Assembly (NCBI RefSeq): GCF_001879695.1
Contig: NZ_MNBL01000121.1
Coordinates: 1 to 34,659 of the forward strand
DNA from: Nioella sediminis
GTDB taxonomy: Bacteria > Pseudomonadota > Alphaproteobacteria > Rhodobacterales > Rhodobacteraceae
DNA length: 34,659 nucleotides
Direction of reading: 5' to 3'
Shown: one piece after another, positions 21,696 to 30,813 of the stretch
How positions within the stretch are numbered: position 1 is the stretch's first letter
Layout of the letters: each line of letters begins with the position of its first letter
Notes under the pieces: model-generated
Database searches by the model: none
Told to the model about the DNA's origin: nothing
The model's input: only the letters and a program-made list of their open reading frames with translations
Position numbers and translations under genes: made by a program

Positions 21696-23587
21696 CGCCA
21701 GGCAACGCCTGCAGCGGGGACGGTCACACCATCCCAATGCTGCGGCTCCGGATCATAGTTGATCAGGAACTCCGTCTTCCCGGCTTGCCTGCGGCGCAAT
21801 CCTCCGGGCATATCGGTGGTCTGCACCCCCGCCCTCGTCAGCGCATCGCGCAGAAACGCTGTCAACGCTTCGGGGTCCAACCACGCGCCCAGATAGGTGA
21901 TCCGCCCGTTCGTCATGGCCAGCGGCTGGCCATCTGCGCCGCGCAACGTGACCTCCGCATTGCCCTCCAGATCCTCCTGCCAAAGCTGCACATACCCGCC
22001 GCCGTCAACAGGGCGCGGCATGTCCGGGCGCAACGATTCAACGCGAGCGACCGTCACATCGAGGCCGGGTATCGCGGGTGGCAACGGCACCGGGATATGC
22101 ATCTCGGCGGTCTTGGCATTGGTCCGGGGGCCGAGGATCACCGGCCCGTCATGGGCTGCTATGGCCGCCTTGAACGGCTCGGACAGCGTCACCGCGCCGG
22201 GGGCAAGCACCAGCCGATAGCCGGACAGATCAGCGATATCGGGCGGCAGGATATCGACCGATTGGCCAAGCTTGCGCAACGCCCGGTAGGTTTCGAACAC
22301 CAGCCGGAAATAGTCCTGCCCCTGCCCTTGCGGCTGCACAGCCCACGCCCACTGGGCCGCGTAGTCGAAGACCAAAGCCACAGGCGCCTGACTCGCCTCC
22401 ACCTCTTGCAGCTCCGCCAGTTCCCGCGCCACCTGAGCGGCCTCGTGATAGGCCTGCGCGGGCTGGCTGTCAGGGCGCAGCAGCCCCGCATGCATCTGCT
22501 CCTGCGCGAATGGGGCCTGCCGCCAGCGGAAGTAGCACACCGCCTCGGCCCCATGCGCAAACGCCTCCCACGCCCAAAGGCGCGGCATCCCCGGCAGCGG
22601 CGCGGGGTTGTAGGGGGCCCAGTTCACCGGGCCGGGTTGCTGTTCCATGATCCACCAACGACCATTACCGACGGCGCGGTACAGATCGTGGTGAAAGGCC
22701 TGAAAGTCCGGGTCGCCCTGCCGCGCGTAGCGGCGTTTATGGGTGCCATCCGCTTCGATCCGGTCCTCCAGAAACCCCATCGGGTAGCTGTCCCAGGTGG
22801 CAATCTCCATTTGGCGACCGGTGTCGTAGTGATCGAAATCGGTGATCCGCCCCATGTAATTGTGCGAAATCGGCGCGTCGGAATAGGCGCGGATGATGTT
22901 CACCTGCACCGCGTTAAACCGCGCCACCTGGTCGGAACTGAAGCGCCGGAAGGCGAGCCCGTGCGCCGGGTTGGGTTCCGTCACCGTCAGGTTGGGCAGG
23001 CCGATCTGATCGAAGCCTTGATACTCCATCGACCAGAAGACATTGCCCCACGCCGCGTTCAGCGCCTCGATGCTGCCGTAGCGATCCTTGCACCAGTCCC
23101 GGAAGGCCACACACGCCGCGTCGGAATAGGAAATCACCGTGTCATGGCAGCCGTATTCGTTATCCGTCTGCCACGCGGCCACATGGGGGTTGCGCCCGTA
23201 GCGCTCCGCCAGCAACCGCGTGATCCGCGCGCTTTCCTCGCGGTAGCCGTCATGGCTGAAACAGTAGTGCCTGCGGGAGCCAAACCCGCGCGGGCGCCCC
23301 CCAGCATCCACCGCCGGCATGTCGGGGTGCCGGTCCAGCATCCAGCGCGGCGGTGTCGCCGTGGGGGTGCCGAGAACCACCTTGAGCCCCGACGCCCCGA
23401 GCGTTTCAATCGCCCGGTCGAGCCAGTCGAAGCGCAGGTCGCCCGGCGTGGGTTCCAGCCGCGACCACGCGAATTCGCCGATGCGGATCCAGGTCAGCCC
23501 AACCTCCGCCATGCGGGCGGCGTCCTCTCCCCACTGCGCTTCCGGCCAGTGTTCAGGGTAGTAGCAGGTTCCGAGCGTGCGTTTCAC
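21692..23587 (-). CDS. Glycoside hydrolase family 42 beta-galactosidase
   Basis: This 631-residue enzyme cleaves beta-galactosides by a retaining mechanism. The (beta/alpha)8 domain opens LGTCYYPEHWPEAQWGEDAARM. The acid/base is Glu144 in WQTDNEYGCHD, and the nucleophile is Glu315 in WWIMEQQPGPVNW. A trimerisation domain and a C-terminal beta domain follow (about 390-600). No signal peptide is seen, so it acts in the cytoplasm on imported sugars. It is the last gene of the galactoside cluster, its ATG overlapping the lactonase stop by 4 bases. Length is typical for GH42. Confidence 0.95.
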   Translation of the reverse strand: MKRTLGTCYYPEHWPEAQWGEDAARMAEVGLTWIRIGEFAWSRLEPTPGDLRFDWLDRAIETLGASGLKVVLGTPTATPPRWMLDRHPDMPAVDAGGRPRGFGSRRHYCFSHDGYREESARITRLLAERYGRNPHVAAWQTDNEYGCHDTVISYSDAACVAFRDWCKDRYGSIEALNAAWGNVFWSMEYQGFDQIGLPNLTVTEPNPAHGLAFRRFSSDQVARFNAVQVNIIRAYSDAPISHNYMGRITDFDHYDTGRQMEIATWDSYPMGFLEDRIEADGTHKRRYARQGDPDFQAFHHDLYRAVGNGRWWIMEQQPGPVNWAPYNPAPLPGMPRLWAWEAFAHGAEAVCYFRWRQAPFAQEQMHAGLLRPDSQPAQAYHEAAQVARELAELQEVEASQAPVALVFDYAAQWAWAVQPQGQGQDYFRLVFETYRALRKLGQSVDILPPDIADLSGYRLVLAPGAVTLSEPFKAAIAAHDGPVILGPRTNAKTAEMHIPVPLPPAIPGLDVTVARVESLRPDMPRPVDGGGYVQLWQEDLEGNAEVTLRGADGQPLAMTNGRITYLGAWLDPEALTAFLRDALTRAGVQTTDMPGGLRRRQAGKTEFLINYDPEPQHWDGVTVPAAGVAWR

Positions 23588-24435
23588 AGGATGACCTCGT
23601 GTTCGCGTTGACCTTGGGCGATGTTCGCGGCGACGAAGGCCTGCCCCGCCAGCGGCTCCTTTGCCAGATCGCTTTCGGAAAGGCCCTCCCGAGCCGTAGT
23701 GATGTAAAGATCGCGCAGGTCAGGCCCGCCGAACGCCGGGCAGGACAGCTGAGACACTGGCAACGTCACGTCCCTTAGAACGACGCCGTCAGGCGCATAG
23801 CAACGCACCCGCGACGATCCCCATTCCGCGCACCAGAAATTGCCCTGGGCATCCAGCACCGCCCCATCGGGGTTGGGGCCATCGGGACCGTGGTTAAGGA
23901 AAATCTCGGGGTCACCCACGGGCCAACCATCCTTGTCAGACAGGCGCTGCCGCCAGACCTTGCCCGGCGCAGTATCCGCGAAATGGGCATAGGTTCCATC
24001 GGGCGCGAAACAGATCGCGTTCGAGATCGTGATCCGGTCGTAAAGCCTGCGCAGCTCTCCCCGGTAATAGCGATAGATCGCGCCAGCGCGCGGCTCGGCT
24101 CGCTTGCCCATGGTCCCGATCCAGAAGCCGCCCCACGGGTCCGCACGGCCATCGTTCGAACGGGTCACGGGGTTGTCGGCCTCCAGCGGCGTGATGATCT
24201 CCTGCGCGCCGGTTTCGAGGTTGAGTGTGATGAGGTCGGTTTCGGTCGCAACCAGCAGAGCGTCCTGACCGACCCATCCAGCGGCAGAGACATGGCGATT
24301 GAACACCCATTCCTGTCCCGCTGTCAGCAACCGCTTGCCGTTGATGTCGAACCAGAAAAGCTGCCCCCGCTCCGGGTGCCAAAGCGGCCCCTCGCCCAGA
24401 TCGCAGGGGCGGTTGTCAAAGACCTGCGCGGTCAT
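23584..24435 (-). CDS. SMP-30/gluconolactonase-family sugar lactonase
   Basis: This 283-residue six-bladed beta-propeller hydrolyses sugar lactones, using a divalent metal. The metal-site glutamate is Glu15 in [11 protein letters not shown]. The blade motifs [38 protein letters not shown] and [20 protein letters not shown] match the family. In this cluster it should open D-galactono-lactone made by the SDR dehydrogenase. I chose ATG 24435, overlapping the DgoA stop; upstream codons in frame belong to the shadow of that gene. The specificity (galactono-, arabinono- or fuconolactone) is not settled by sequence. Confidence 0.88.
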   Translation of the reverse strand: MTAQVFDNRPCDLGEGPLWHPERGQLFWFDINGKRLLTAGQEWVFNRHVSAAGWVGQDALLVATETDLITLNLETGAQEIITPLEADNPVTRSNDGRADPWGGFWIGTMGKRAEPRAGAIYRYYRGELRRLYDRITISNAICFAPDGTYAHFADTAPGKVWRQRLSDKDGWPVGDPEIFLNHGPDGPNPDGAVLDAQGNFWCAEWGSSRVRCYAPDGVVLRDVTLPVSQLSCPAFGGPDLRDLYITTAREGLSESDLAKEPLAGQAFVAANIAQGQREHEVIL

Positions 24436-25037
24436 GCGGTGGCCTCGTCGAAGGCGGTGACAAGCGCGGCGGCGCGGGAACTGATCTGGGCTGCGGAAAG
24501 GCCCGGCGTGTAAAGCGCCGTCCCGATCCCGAAACCGTCGACACCGGCGCGCCACCAGTCCGCGAAGTTATCCGGCCCCGCGCCGCCGACTGCATAGACC
24601 TGCGTGCCCATGGGCAGCACCGCGCGGATCGCCTTGACGCCATCGGGGCCGATCAGGCTGGCAGGAAAGATTTTCAGCCCGTCAGCCCCGGCTTTCAGCG
24701 CGGCAAAGCATTCCGTGGGCGTCATCACGCCGGGAAAACTCTGCAATCCCAATCGTTTGGTCTCGGAAATCACGTCCGGATCCATATTGGGAGACACCAC
24801 CAGCTTGCCGCCCACATCCGCGACGCGGGCGGCGTCCGCGGGCGTCAGAACCGTGCCCGCGCCGATCAGAGCATCGCTTCCGAACGCGCGGGCCATGGCC
24901 GCGATGCTGTCGAACGGGTCGGGCGAGTTCAGCGGCACCTCGATCCGGGTGATCCCGGCGGCGATCAGCGCCTCGGTGATGGGCACGGCCTCAGGCGGGG
25001 TGATCCCGCGCAGAATGGCGATGATGGGGCGGCTCAT
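24432..25037 (-). CDS. dgoA: 2-dehydro-3-deoxy-6-phosphogalactonate aldolase
   Basis: This 201-residue class I aldolase of the KDPG/KDPGal family splits 2-keto-3-deoxy-6-phosphogalactonate to pyruvate and glyceraldehyde 3-phosphate. It has [35 protein letters not shown] (the LNSP form seen in DgoA rather than in Eda), GAGTVL, and the Schiff-base lysine Lys122 in GLKIFPAS. It overlaps dgoK and the lactonase gene by 4 bases each, so the three are translated together. Complete and normal in length. Confidence 0.93.
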   Translation of the reverse strand: MSRPIIAILRGITPPEAVPITEALIAAGITRIEVPLNSPDPFDSIAAMARAFGSDALIGAGTVLTPADAARVADVGGKLVVSPNMDPDVISETKRLGLQSFPGVMTPTECFAALKAGADGLKIFPASLIGPDGVKAIRAVLPMGTQVYAVGGAGPDNFADWWRAGVDGFGIGTALYTPGLSAAQISSRAAALVTAFDEATA

Positions 25038-25936
25038 GGTGCCTCCGTCAGCTTGGCATGGGCGAGGCGCAGCCCCGCGAGGGTCAGGGTTTCCGCGTCG
25101 CGGGTCAGGCAGGTAACCCCTTGATTTTGCATCGCCCGTTCGTAGAGCGCCACCAGTGCGGGCGCACCGCCGATCAGCACCTGCTGACCGAGCCAGTAGG
25201 GTTTCGCGGCGGCAAGTTCCGCCCCGATCAGAAGGCCGGAAAGGCGCCCTTTGGCGGCGGCATTGGATTGGCCACGAAGCAGCCCCTCGGCACGGATGTT
25301 GAACAGCGATTGCGCCAACCGTTCGGGGCGGGAAAGGGTCTCGGCCACGGCACTGTCAAACGCATCGCGGTCGAAATCCTCGCCACCCACGGAATGGCGG
25401 AGGACGGAGTGGTGCGAGAGCAGCGCGAAAAGCTCCCCCGTCATCGCGGTGCGGAAACTGACGATCTCTTCCGCCGAGATGTGGATCCATTTCGTATGCG
25501 TTCCGGGCAGGCAGAGGATGCCGTCGAAAGCCGGGTTTTCGTGAATGACTCCAGCGGTTTGCGTCTCCTCCCCCCGCATCACGTCGGCGGGGCTGTCCTG
25601 GCTGACGCCGGGCAGGATATGGAGCCGGATGCGGCTGTCCTGCGTTGCGGGTGTGATCGGCGCGGCCTCGCCGGGTTTGCAGGGGACAGGGCGATAGGGG
25701 GCCTCGACCCAGCCCTGTTTCGCGCCGACCATGCCGCAGGCGATGACGGGGGTGGGCGTATCGCCAAGCCACGGGTCGATCAGGCGCAGGAGGGCGGGTT
25801 CGAAATCGGCCTGCGCGAGGCTGCCCATTCCGTCCGTTGACCCGGCCTTGTCCAGTACCGCACCATCTGCGCCAATGGCCCGGACGCGCAGGTGCGAGGT
25901 GCCCCAGTCAACCGCGATCCAATCCGTCCTGTTCAT
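25034..25936 (-). CDS. dgoK: 2-dehydro-3-deoxygalactonokinase
   Basis: This 300-residue kinase phosphorylates 2-keto-3-deoxygalactonate at C6. The opening [19 protein letters not shown] is the DgoK phosphate-binding segment. Later come [24 protein letters not shown], the segment [32 protein letters not shown] and RAEGLLRG. All are hallmarks of the DgoK family. It overlaps the SDR gene upstream and dgoA downstream by 4 bases each. Presence of dgoK with dgoA identifies the pathway as oxidative galactose or galactonate degradation. Confidence 0.93.
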   Translation of the reverse strand: MNRTDWIAVDWGTSHLRVRAIGADGAVLDKAGSTDGMGSLAQADFEPALLRLIDPWLGDTPTPVIACGMVGAKQGWVEAPYRPVPCKPGEAAPITPATQDSRIRLHILPGVSQDSPADVMRGEETQTAGVIHENPAFDGILCLPGTHTKWIHISAEEIVSFRTAMTGELFALLSHHSVLRHSVGGEDFDRDAFDSAVAETLSRPERLAQSLFNIRAEGLLRGQSNAAAKGRLSGLLIGAELAAAKPYWLGQQVLIGGAPALVALYERAMQNQGVTCLTRDAETLTLAGLRLAHAKLTEAP

Positions 25937-26700
25937 CCCGTCACCACAACGCCGCCATCTATGACAAGTACCTGACCTGTCATCATTTTTGAACTGTCGG
26001 AGGCCAGGAACAGCGTGCCGCCGACGATGTCTTCAGGGGCCAGTGTATCCTTCAGGCATTGGCGGTCCAGATGGGCGGCGAGGCCTTCGGGCGTGACCCA
26101 CAGATCCTTCTGTTTCTGCGTCAAAACCCAGCCCGGAGCCAGCGCATTGACGCGAATGCGGTCGGGGCCGAATTCGCGTGCGAGGCTGCGGGTCATGGCA
26201 GTGATGCCGCCATTGGCCGTCGTGTAGGCGGGATAGCCGGAATTGCCCATCATGTAGGAGATCGAAGAGAAGTTGATGATCGCGCCTTTTCCGTTTTCTT
26301 TCATAGACTTGGCGGCAGCCTGACAGGCGAAGAAATAGGCTTTGAGGTTGATGGACTGGGACCAGTCCCAGAACTCTTCCGTCACCTCCTCGGTCGTGTG
26401 GCGCTTGTCGTTGGCGGCGTTGTTGACGAGCACGTCGAGGGCGCCGTGCGCCTCTACCGCCTGGGCAATCGCGCCTTGCAGGGCGGCGATGTCGGTGATG
26501 TCGCAGGGCAGGAAAAGCGGGCGATTTCCGGTACTTGCCTCCATCTCATCAACGAAATCCGACGCGTCGGAGCGTTGGACGAAAGCGACTTTCGCGCCTT
26601 GCCGGAGGAAGCCCTCGGTCAGCGCCGCGCCGATACCGGAGCCGCCGCCGGTGACGAAGACGGACGCGCCTTGAAGGTCGGGATAGATCGGGTGGGTCAT
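25933..26700 (-). CDS. SDR-family sugar dehydrogenase with Asn in place of the catalytic Lys
   Basis: This 255-residue short-chain dehydrogenase is the likely NAD(P)-dependent D-galactose (or arabinose/xylose) 1-dehydrogenase of the cluster. It has the Rossmann motif TGGGSGIG (17-24), the VNNAAND segment, the catalytic Ser146 in INFSSIS and Tyr159 in YPAYTTAN. Position 163, where the family has Lys (YxxxK), reads AAT, Asn. The C-terminal part (VNALAPGWVLTQKQKDLWVTPEG, then MMTGQVLVIDGG) resembles sugar dehydrogenases of the Caulobacter XylB kind. It overlaps dgoK by 4 bases and is 178 bp downstream of the dehydratase. Activity may be altered by the substitution, or the family branch tolerates it. 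Confidence 0.85.
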   Translation of the reverse strand: MTHPIYPDLQGASVFVTGGGSGIGAALTEGFLRQGAKVAFVQRSDASDFVDEMEASTGNRPLFLPCDITDIAALQGAIAQAVEAHGALDVLVNNAANDKRHTTEEVTEEFWDWSQSINLKAYFFACQAAAKSMKENGKGAIINFSSISYMMGNSGYPAYTTANGGITAMTRSLAREFGPDRIRVNALAPGWVLTQKQKDLWVTPEGLAAHLDRQCLKDTLAPEDIVGGTLFLASDSSKMMTGQVLVIDGGVVVTG

Positions 26701-26878
26701 CGGTTTTCCCTTCGAAATTGGGGGGTGCCCCCCGTGCACCGGGCGTACACCCCCTGTACACCCCCCGTGCATACGTTTGGCAGTTTCGCCGCGCTTCGCG
26801 CGTCGACCCGCGGGGGGCCAGCCCCCCGCACCCCCCGGGATATTTTTGGAACAAAGAAAACGGGGGCGGGGGTCTGGA
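26701..26878. other. GC-rich spacer with C-rich repeats and a strong hairpin
   Basis: This 178-bp gap interrupts an otherwise overlapping gene row. It holds imperfect tandem units of the GTACACCCCC type (about 26733-26775). A hairpin GCGGGGGG/CCCCCCGC (26810-26817 with 26822-26829) has a 4-nt loop. After it comes GGGATATTTTTGGAACAAAG, whose last part GGAACAAAGAAA also occurs at 19839-19850 beside the rpmE terminator. No gene is seen. Inference: a short dispersed intergenic element with attenuating or stabilising effect. Confidence 0.55.
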
Positions 26879-28588
26879 TCAATGGCTTTCGCGGGTGACG
26901 GGGCGGGTATCCTTTCCGACGAGGAAGTCGAGATCGGCACCCTTGTCGGCTTGCAGCACGTGATCGACATACATTTTCGCGTAGCCGCGTGTGTAGTGGG
27001 GCGGATCGGGCTGCCATGCGGCGCGGCGGGTGGCGAGCTCTTCATCCGAGATGAGCAATTCCAGCCGGCCTTCGTTGGCGGAGAGGCGGATGCGGTCGCC
27101 GGTCTTGACGAGCGCGAGCGCGCCGCCGGCCTGTGCCTCGGGCGAGACATGGAGAACGACCGTACCGTAGGCGGTGCCGGACATGCGGGCATCGGAGACG
27201 CGGACCATGTCGCGCACGCCCTGCTGGACGAGTTTCTTGGGGATCGGCATGTTGCCGACCTCCGGCATGCCGGGATAGCCCTTGGGGCCGCAGCCCTTGA
27301 GCACGAGGATCGTGTCGGGTGTGACCGGCAGGTCGTCGCGGTCGACATTGGCTTTGAAGTCCTCGATCGAATCGAAGACGTAGGCCTCGCCCTCATGTTC
27401 CAGAAGCGCGTCGGTGGCGGCGGAGGGCTTGATGATCGCCCCGTCAGGCGCAAGATTGCCGCGTAGTACGCGCAGGCCCGCCGCCGGTTTCAGCGGATCG
27501 TCGAGGGACCGGATGACGTCGCGGTTGTAGCATTCGGCCCCATCGGCATAGGCGGAGATATCGCCGCCGAGGACGGTCTTGGCACTGCGCAGCCGGTCAC
27601 CCAACTCGTTCAGCACCACGGGCATGCCGCCCGCGTAGCAGAAATCCTCCATCAGGTATTTGCCAGAGGGCATGCAGTTCACCAGCAGGGGAATGTCGCC
27701 GCCAAGTTCGAAATCCTTGAGCGTCAGGTCCACCCCGACGCGGCCCGCGATGGCCAGCAGGTGCACAACCGCATTGGTCGAACCGCCCACGGCGGCATTG
27801 GCAAGGATGGCGTTTTCAAAGGCTTCGCGGGTCATGACATCGGAGGGTTTGATATCCTCATCGACCATTTCCACGATGCGCTTGCCGGTCAGGTGGGCCA
27901 GCGCCATGCGTCTGCTGTCCACGGCGGGCAGCGCGGCGTTGGTGGGCAGGCACATGCCCATCGCCTCGACCAGCGAGGCCATGGTCGACGCGGTGCCCAT
28001 GGTCATGCAGACGCCTTTGCTGCGCGACATGCCCGATTCGGCGGCCATGAAATCCTGCAAGGTCATCTCGCCCGCGCGCACGGCCTCGGAGAATTTCCAC
28101 ACATCCGTGCCGGAGCCGATATCCTGCCCCTTCCACTTGCCGTTCAGCATCGGGCCGGAACTGACCACGATGGTGGGCAGATCGACGGAGGCCGCGCCCA
28201 TCAGCTGGCCCGGCGTGGTCTTGTCGCAACCGCCGAGCAGCACGACGCCGTCGATCCCGTAGGCACGGATCGATTCCTCCACATCCATGGCGAGCAGGTT
28301 GCGGAACAGCATCGCCGTGGGCTTCATCTGGGTTTCGCCAAGGCTCATCACCGGGAATTCGACGGGGAAACCGCCCGCCTCCCACACGCCGCGTTTGACG
28401 CCCTCGGCAAGGTCGCGCAGGCCGGAATTGCAGGGGGTGAGCTCCGACCAGGTGTTGCAGATGCCGATCACCGGGCGACCGTCGAAGGCGTGATCGGGAA
28501 AGCCCTGGTTCTTCATCCAGCTGCGGTGAATGAACCCGTCGCGGTCGAGCTTGCCGTACCACCCTGCGCTGCGTCTTGTCTTGGTCAT
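26879..28588 (-). CDS. IlvD/Edd-family sugar acid dehydratase (arabinonate/galactonate type)
   Basis: This 569-residue iron-sulfur dehydratase takes water from a sugar acid to give the 2-keto-3-deoxy acid. It has the IlvD/Edd layout, with cluster cysteines Cys53 (LTPCNSG), Cys121 (GGCDKTTPG) and Cys194 (GVCMTMGTAST). The block GGDISAYADGAECYNRDVIR is followed by the C-terminal GCGPKGYPGMPEVGNMP and VSDARMSGTAYGTVVLHVSPE. It is closest to the L-arabinonate/D-fuconate dehydratase branch rather than to IlvD itself. In this operon it fills the place of the enolase-type DgoD, giving 2-keto-3-deoxygalactonate for DgoK. It follows the GH4 gene by 22 bases. Confidence 0.93.
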   Translation of the reverse strand: MTKTRRSAGWYGKLDRDGFIHRSWMKNQGFPDHAFDGRPVIGICNTWSELTPCNSGLRDLAEGVKRGVWEAGGFPVEFPVMSLGETQMKPTAMLFRNLLAMDVEESIRAYGIDGVVLLGGCDKTTPGQLMGAASVDLPTIVVSSGPMLNGKWKGQDIGSGTDVWKFSEAVRAGEMTLQDFMAAESGMSRSKGVCMTMGTASTMASLVEAMGMCLPTNAALPAVDSRRMALAHLTGKRIVEMVDEDIKPSDVMTREAFENAILANAAVGGSTNAVVHLLAIAGRVGVDLTLKDFELGGDIPLLVNCMPSGKYLMEDFCYAGGMPVVLNELGDRLRSAKTVLGGDISAYADGAECYNRDVIRSLDDPLKPAAGLRVLRGNLAPDGAIIKPSAATDALLEHEGEAYVFDSIEDFKANVDRDDLPVTPDTILVLKGCGPKGYPGMPEVGNMPIPKKLVQQGVRDMVRVSDARMSGTAYGTVVLHVSPEAQAGGALALVKTGDRIRLSANEGRLELLISDEELATRRAAWQPDPPHYTRGYAKMYVDHVLQADKGADLDFLVGKDTRPVTRESH

Positions 28589-28610
28589 GGTCTTTCGTCC
28601 GTTCTGGCCC

Positions 28611-29954
28611 TCAGGCCGCTTGTCTTACCCGCGCCCATGCGGGCAGCCAGTCGCCATGGGCGGCGAGCAGGTCGCTGACCAGGCTGCGGATCTGGCGCAG
28701 GTCCAGTTCGGCGGCGGTATGCGGGTCCATCATGGCCGCGTGGTAGATATGTTCGGGGTTTTCGTCCAGCAGGGCACGGACGGTCAGTTCCTGCACGTTG
28801 ATCTGGGTCCGCATCAGCGCCACCAGTTGCGGCGGGATATCGGTGACGACCGAGGGCTGCACACCGTTCATGTCCACGAGGCAGGGGGTTTCCACCGCCG
28901 CGCCAAGGGGCAGTTGCGGGATCTGGCCGCGGTTGGGCAGGTTGCCATAGGCGGTGAAGGGGCGGTCGGTGACGATGGCGTTCATCATCTCGGCGGCGAA
29001 TTCGTGGCTTTTGGGCACGTCCATGCTGGCCTGTTGGGCAAGCTCGGCGGCTTGGGTCTTCCATTCGGCCACCTGCTCAATACAGCGCTTGGGGTATTCG
29101 TCGAGGGGGATGGAGAACTGCTCGATCAGATCCTCGCGGCCCTCCTTGATGAACCACGGGACGTATTCTGCGAAATGCTCGCTGCTTTCGGTGCAGAAAT
29201 GGCCCAAGTGGTCCATCACCTCGTAGCGCACCTTGTTGGCGCAGCGGGGCATGAGAAGCGGGGGTTTGGGCAGGCGGCCGGCGCGGTAGCCGTCACGCAG
29301 GCGGGGGTAGAGGGAGGCGCCACTGGCGTCTTCGAGGCGCAGGAAGAAGGCGACGTGATTGACGCCCGCGACCTTGTAGCGGATGTCGGCCTCGGCCATG
29401 TCGAGATCGTGGGCCAGTTCCTGCACGGTGTTCTGCACGGAATGGCAGAGGCCCACCTGTTTGATCTGCGGAAACCGTTCGGCCAGCGCCCAGGTGTTGA
29501 TCGCCATGGGGTTCACGTATTGCATCAGCAACGCGTCGGGACAGACGGCGGCCATGTCCTCGGCCACCTTCCACAGATGCGGCACGGTGCGCAGGCCGCG
29601 CATGATGCCCCCCACCCCAAGCGTGTCGGCAATGGTCTGGCGCAACCCGTAGGCCTTGGGGATCTCGAAATCGGTGATGGTGCAGGGGTCGTAGCCGCCG
29701 ATCTGGAAGGCGGTGACGACGAAATCGGCCCCCTCCAGCGCACGGCGCTGGTCGGTGTGGGTGGTCACGCGCGCGCCGGTGCCCATGGTGGCGATCATGC
29801 GGCGGGCGAGTTGTTCGGATTCGGCCAGCCGGTCGGCGTCGATATCCATCAGCGCGATCTCTGCGTCGCGCAGCGCCTCGAAATGGAGCATGTCGCCCAA
29901 GATGTTGCGCATGAAGATCGTGGACCCGGCCCCGATGAAAGTGAGTTTGGTCAT
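28611..29954 (-). CDS. melA: Glycoside hydrolase family 4 alpha-galactosidase (MelA-type)
   Basis: This 447-residue NAD+- and Mn2+-dependent GH4 enzyme works by oxidation at C3 and elimination. The NAD-binding opening is KLTFIGAGSTIFMRNILGD. NPM at 148-150 and the metal ligands Cys170 (GLCHS) and His200 (VNH) are present. YNLP-like AYGNLPNRGQIPQLPLGAAVE near the C-terminus is also typical. The 6-phospho-specific motifs are not obvious, and the ABC import system delivers unphosphorylated sugar, so alpha-galactosidase is favoured over 6-phospho-glucosidase. ATG 29954 overlaps the stop of the permease gene by 4 bases. Confidence 0.9.
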   Translation of the reverse strand: MTKLTFIGAGSTIFMRNILGDMLHFEALRDAEIALMDIDADRLAESEQLARRMIATMGTGARVTTHTDQRRALEGADFVVTAFQIGGYDPCTITDFEIPKAYGLRQTIADTLGVGGIMRGLRTVPHLWKVAEDMAAVCPDALLMQYVNPMAINTWALAERFPQIKQVGLCHSVQNTVQELAHDLDMAEADIRYKVAGVNHVAFFLRLEDASGASLYPRLRDGYRAGRLPKPPLLMPRCANKVRYEVMDHLGHFCTESSEHFAEYVPWFIKEGREDLIEQFSIPLDEYPKRCIEQVAEWKTQAAELAQQASMDVPKSHEFAAEMMNAIVTDRPFTAYGNLPNRGQIPQLPLGAAVETPCLVDMNGVQPSVVTDIPPQLVALMRTQINVQELTVRALLDENPEHIYHAAMMDPHTAAELDLRQIRSLVSDLLAAHGDWLPAWARVRQAA

Positions 29955-30799
29955 TTGACGGCCCCTAGAGTCAGACCTGCGATGAAGTGGCGTTGCATGG
30001 CGAAGAACATGGCCACCGGCGGGATTGCGGCGACGATGCTGCCCGCGCTCATCAGGTGATATTGCGCCACGAACTGGCTGTTGAAGCTGGTGATGCCTGC
30101 GGTGACGGGCTGTGCCTCGGGCCCTTGCGTCAGGACGATGGCCCAGAAGTAATCGTTCCAGATGAAGGTGAAGATCAGCACGGACAGCGCGGCGATGGCG
30201 GGCCGCATCAGCGGCAGCACCACGTACCAGAAGATGCGCCATTCGGCGACGCCTTCGACCCGCGCGGCCTCGATCAGTTCATAGGGCAGCGCGCGGATGA
30301 AGTTGCGCATGAAGAGGGTGCAGAACCCGGTCTGGAATGCGATATGGAACAGGACCAACCCGGTCTTGGTGTCATAAAGCCCGGTCGACACGGTCAGGTC
30401 GCGCACCGGAACCATCAGGATCTGGAAAGGCACGAAGTTGCCAGCGATGAACATGAAGAAGATCAGCAGGTTGCCCCGGAACCGGTAGATGCCAAGCGCA
30501 AAGCCGGTCATGCAGGACAGGGCCACCGCGCCGATGACCGTAGGCACGGTGATGAAGACCGAGTTCAGCAGGTAGCGCGGCATGTCAGACTCGAAGAACA
30601 CCCGGCCATAGTTGGCAAAGAGATCGAAGGACGAGGGTATCCCCCAGTAATTGCCGTTGGTGAAATCGCTGAGCGGGCGGATGGAAAACAGCATCACGGC
30701 CAGCAAGGGCAGAAGCCACAGGATCAAAGCGAGCGGCAGCAGGGTCTGATAGGTGACCTGCGTGGCGCGGCTGCGTTTCTGGATCGGGGTCGGGAACAT
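29951..30799 (-). CDS. Carbohydrate ABC transporter permease, MalG-type
   Basis: This 282-residue inner-membrane protein has about six helices. It starts with LLPLALILWLLPLLAVMLFSIRPLSDF and carries the EAA-loop that touches the ATPase, ELIEAARVEGVAEWRIFWYVVLPLMRPA (about 185-212). The last helix region, SIVAAIPPVAMFFAMQRHFIAGLTLGAVK, is characteristic of MalG-like proteins. ATG 30799 follows a GAGGAG ribosome site, 14 bases after the MalF-type gene. With that protein it forms the channel for the imported galactoside. Confidence 0.95.
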   Translation of the reverse strand: MFPTPIQKRSRATQVTYQTLLPLALILWLLPLLAVMLFSIRPLSDFTNGNYWGIPSSFDLFANYGRVFFESDMPRYLLNSVFITVPTVIGAVALSCMTGFALGIYRFRGNLLIFFMFIAGNFVPFQILMVPVRDLTVSTGLYDTKTGLVLFHIAFQTGFCTLFMRNFIRALPYELIEAARVEGVAEWRIFWYVVLPLMRPAIAALSVLIFTFIWNDYFWAIVLTQGPEAQPVTAGITSFNSQFVAQYHLMSAGSIVAAIPPVAMFFAMQRHFIAGLTLGAVK

Positions 30800-30813
30800 C
30801 TGTCTCTCCTCGC

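Noticed and set aside
21737-23611. Long + strand open frame (about 624 codons) opposite the GH42 gene
   Set aside because: The GH42 protein has catalytic motifs in the right order; the antisense frame has none.
26701-27453. Upstream extension of the SDR gene into the dehydratase region
   Set aside because: The extra residues are Ser/Pro/Arg-rich and out of phase with the dehydratase; ATG 26700 gives the exact SDR N-terminus.
28611-29954. 6-phospho-beta-glucosidase as the function of the GH4 enzyme
   Set aside because: No PTS genes are present, and the ABC importer would deliver unphosphorylated sugar; the DgoK/DgoA context favours alpha-galactosidase.
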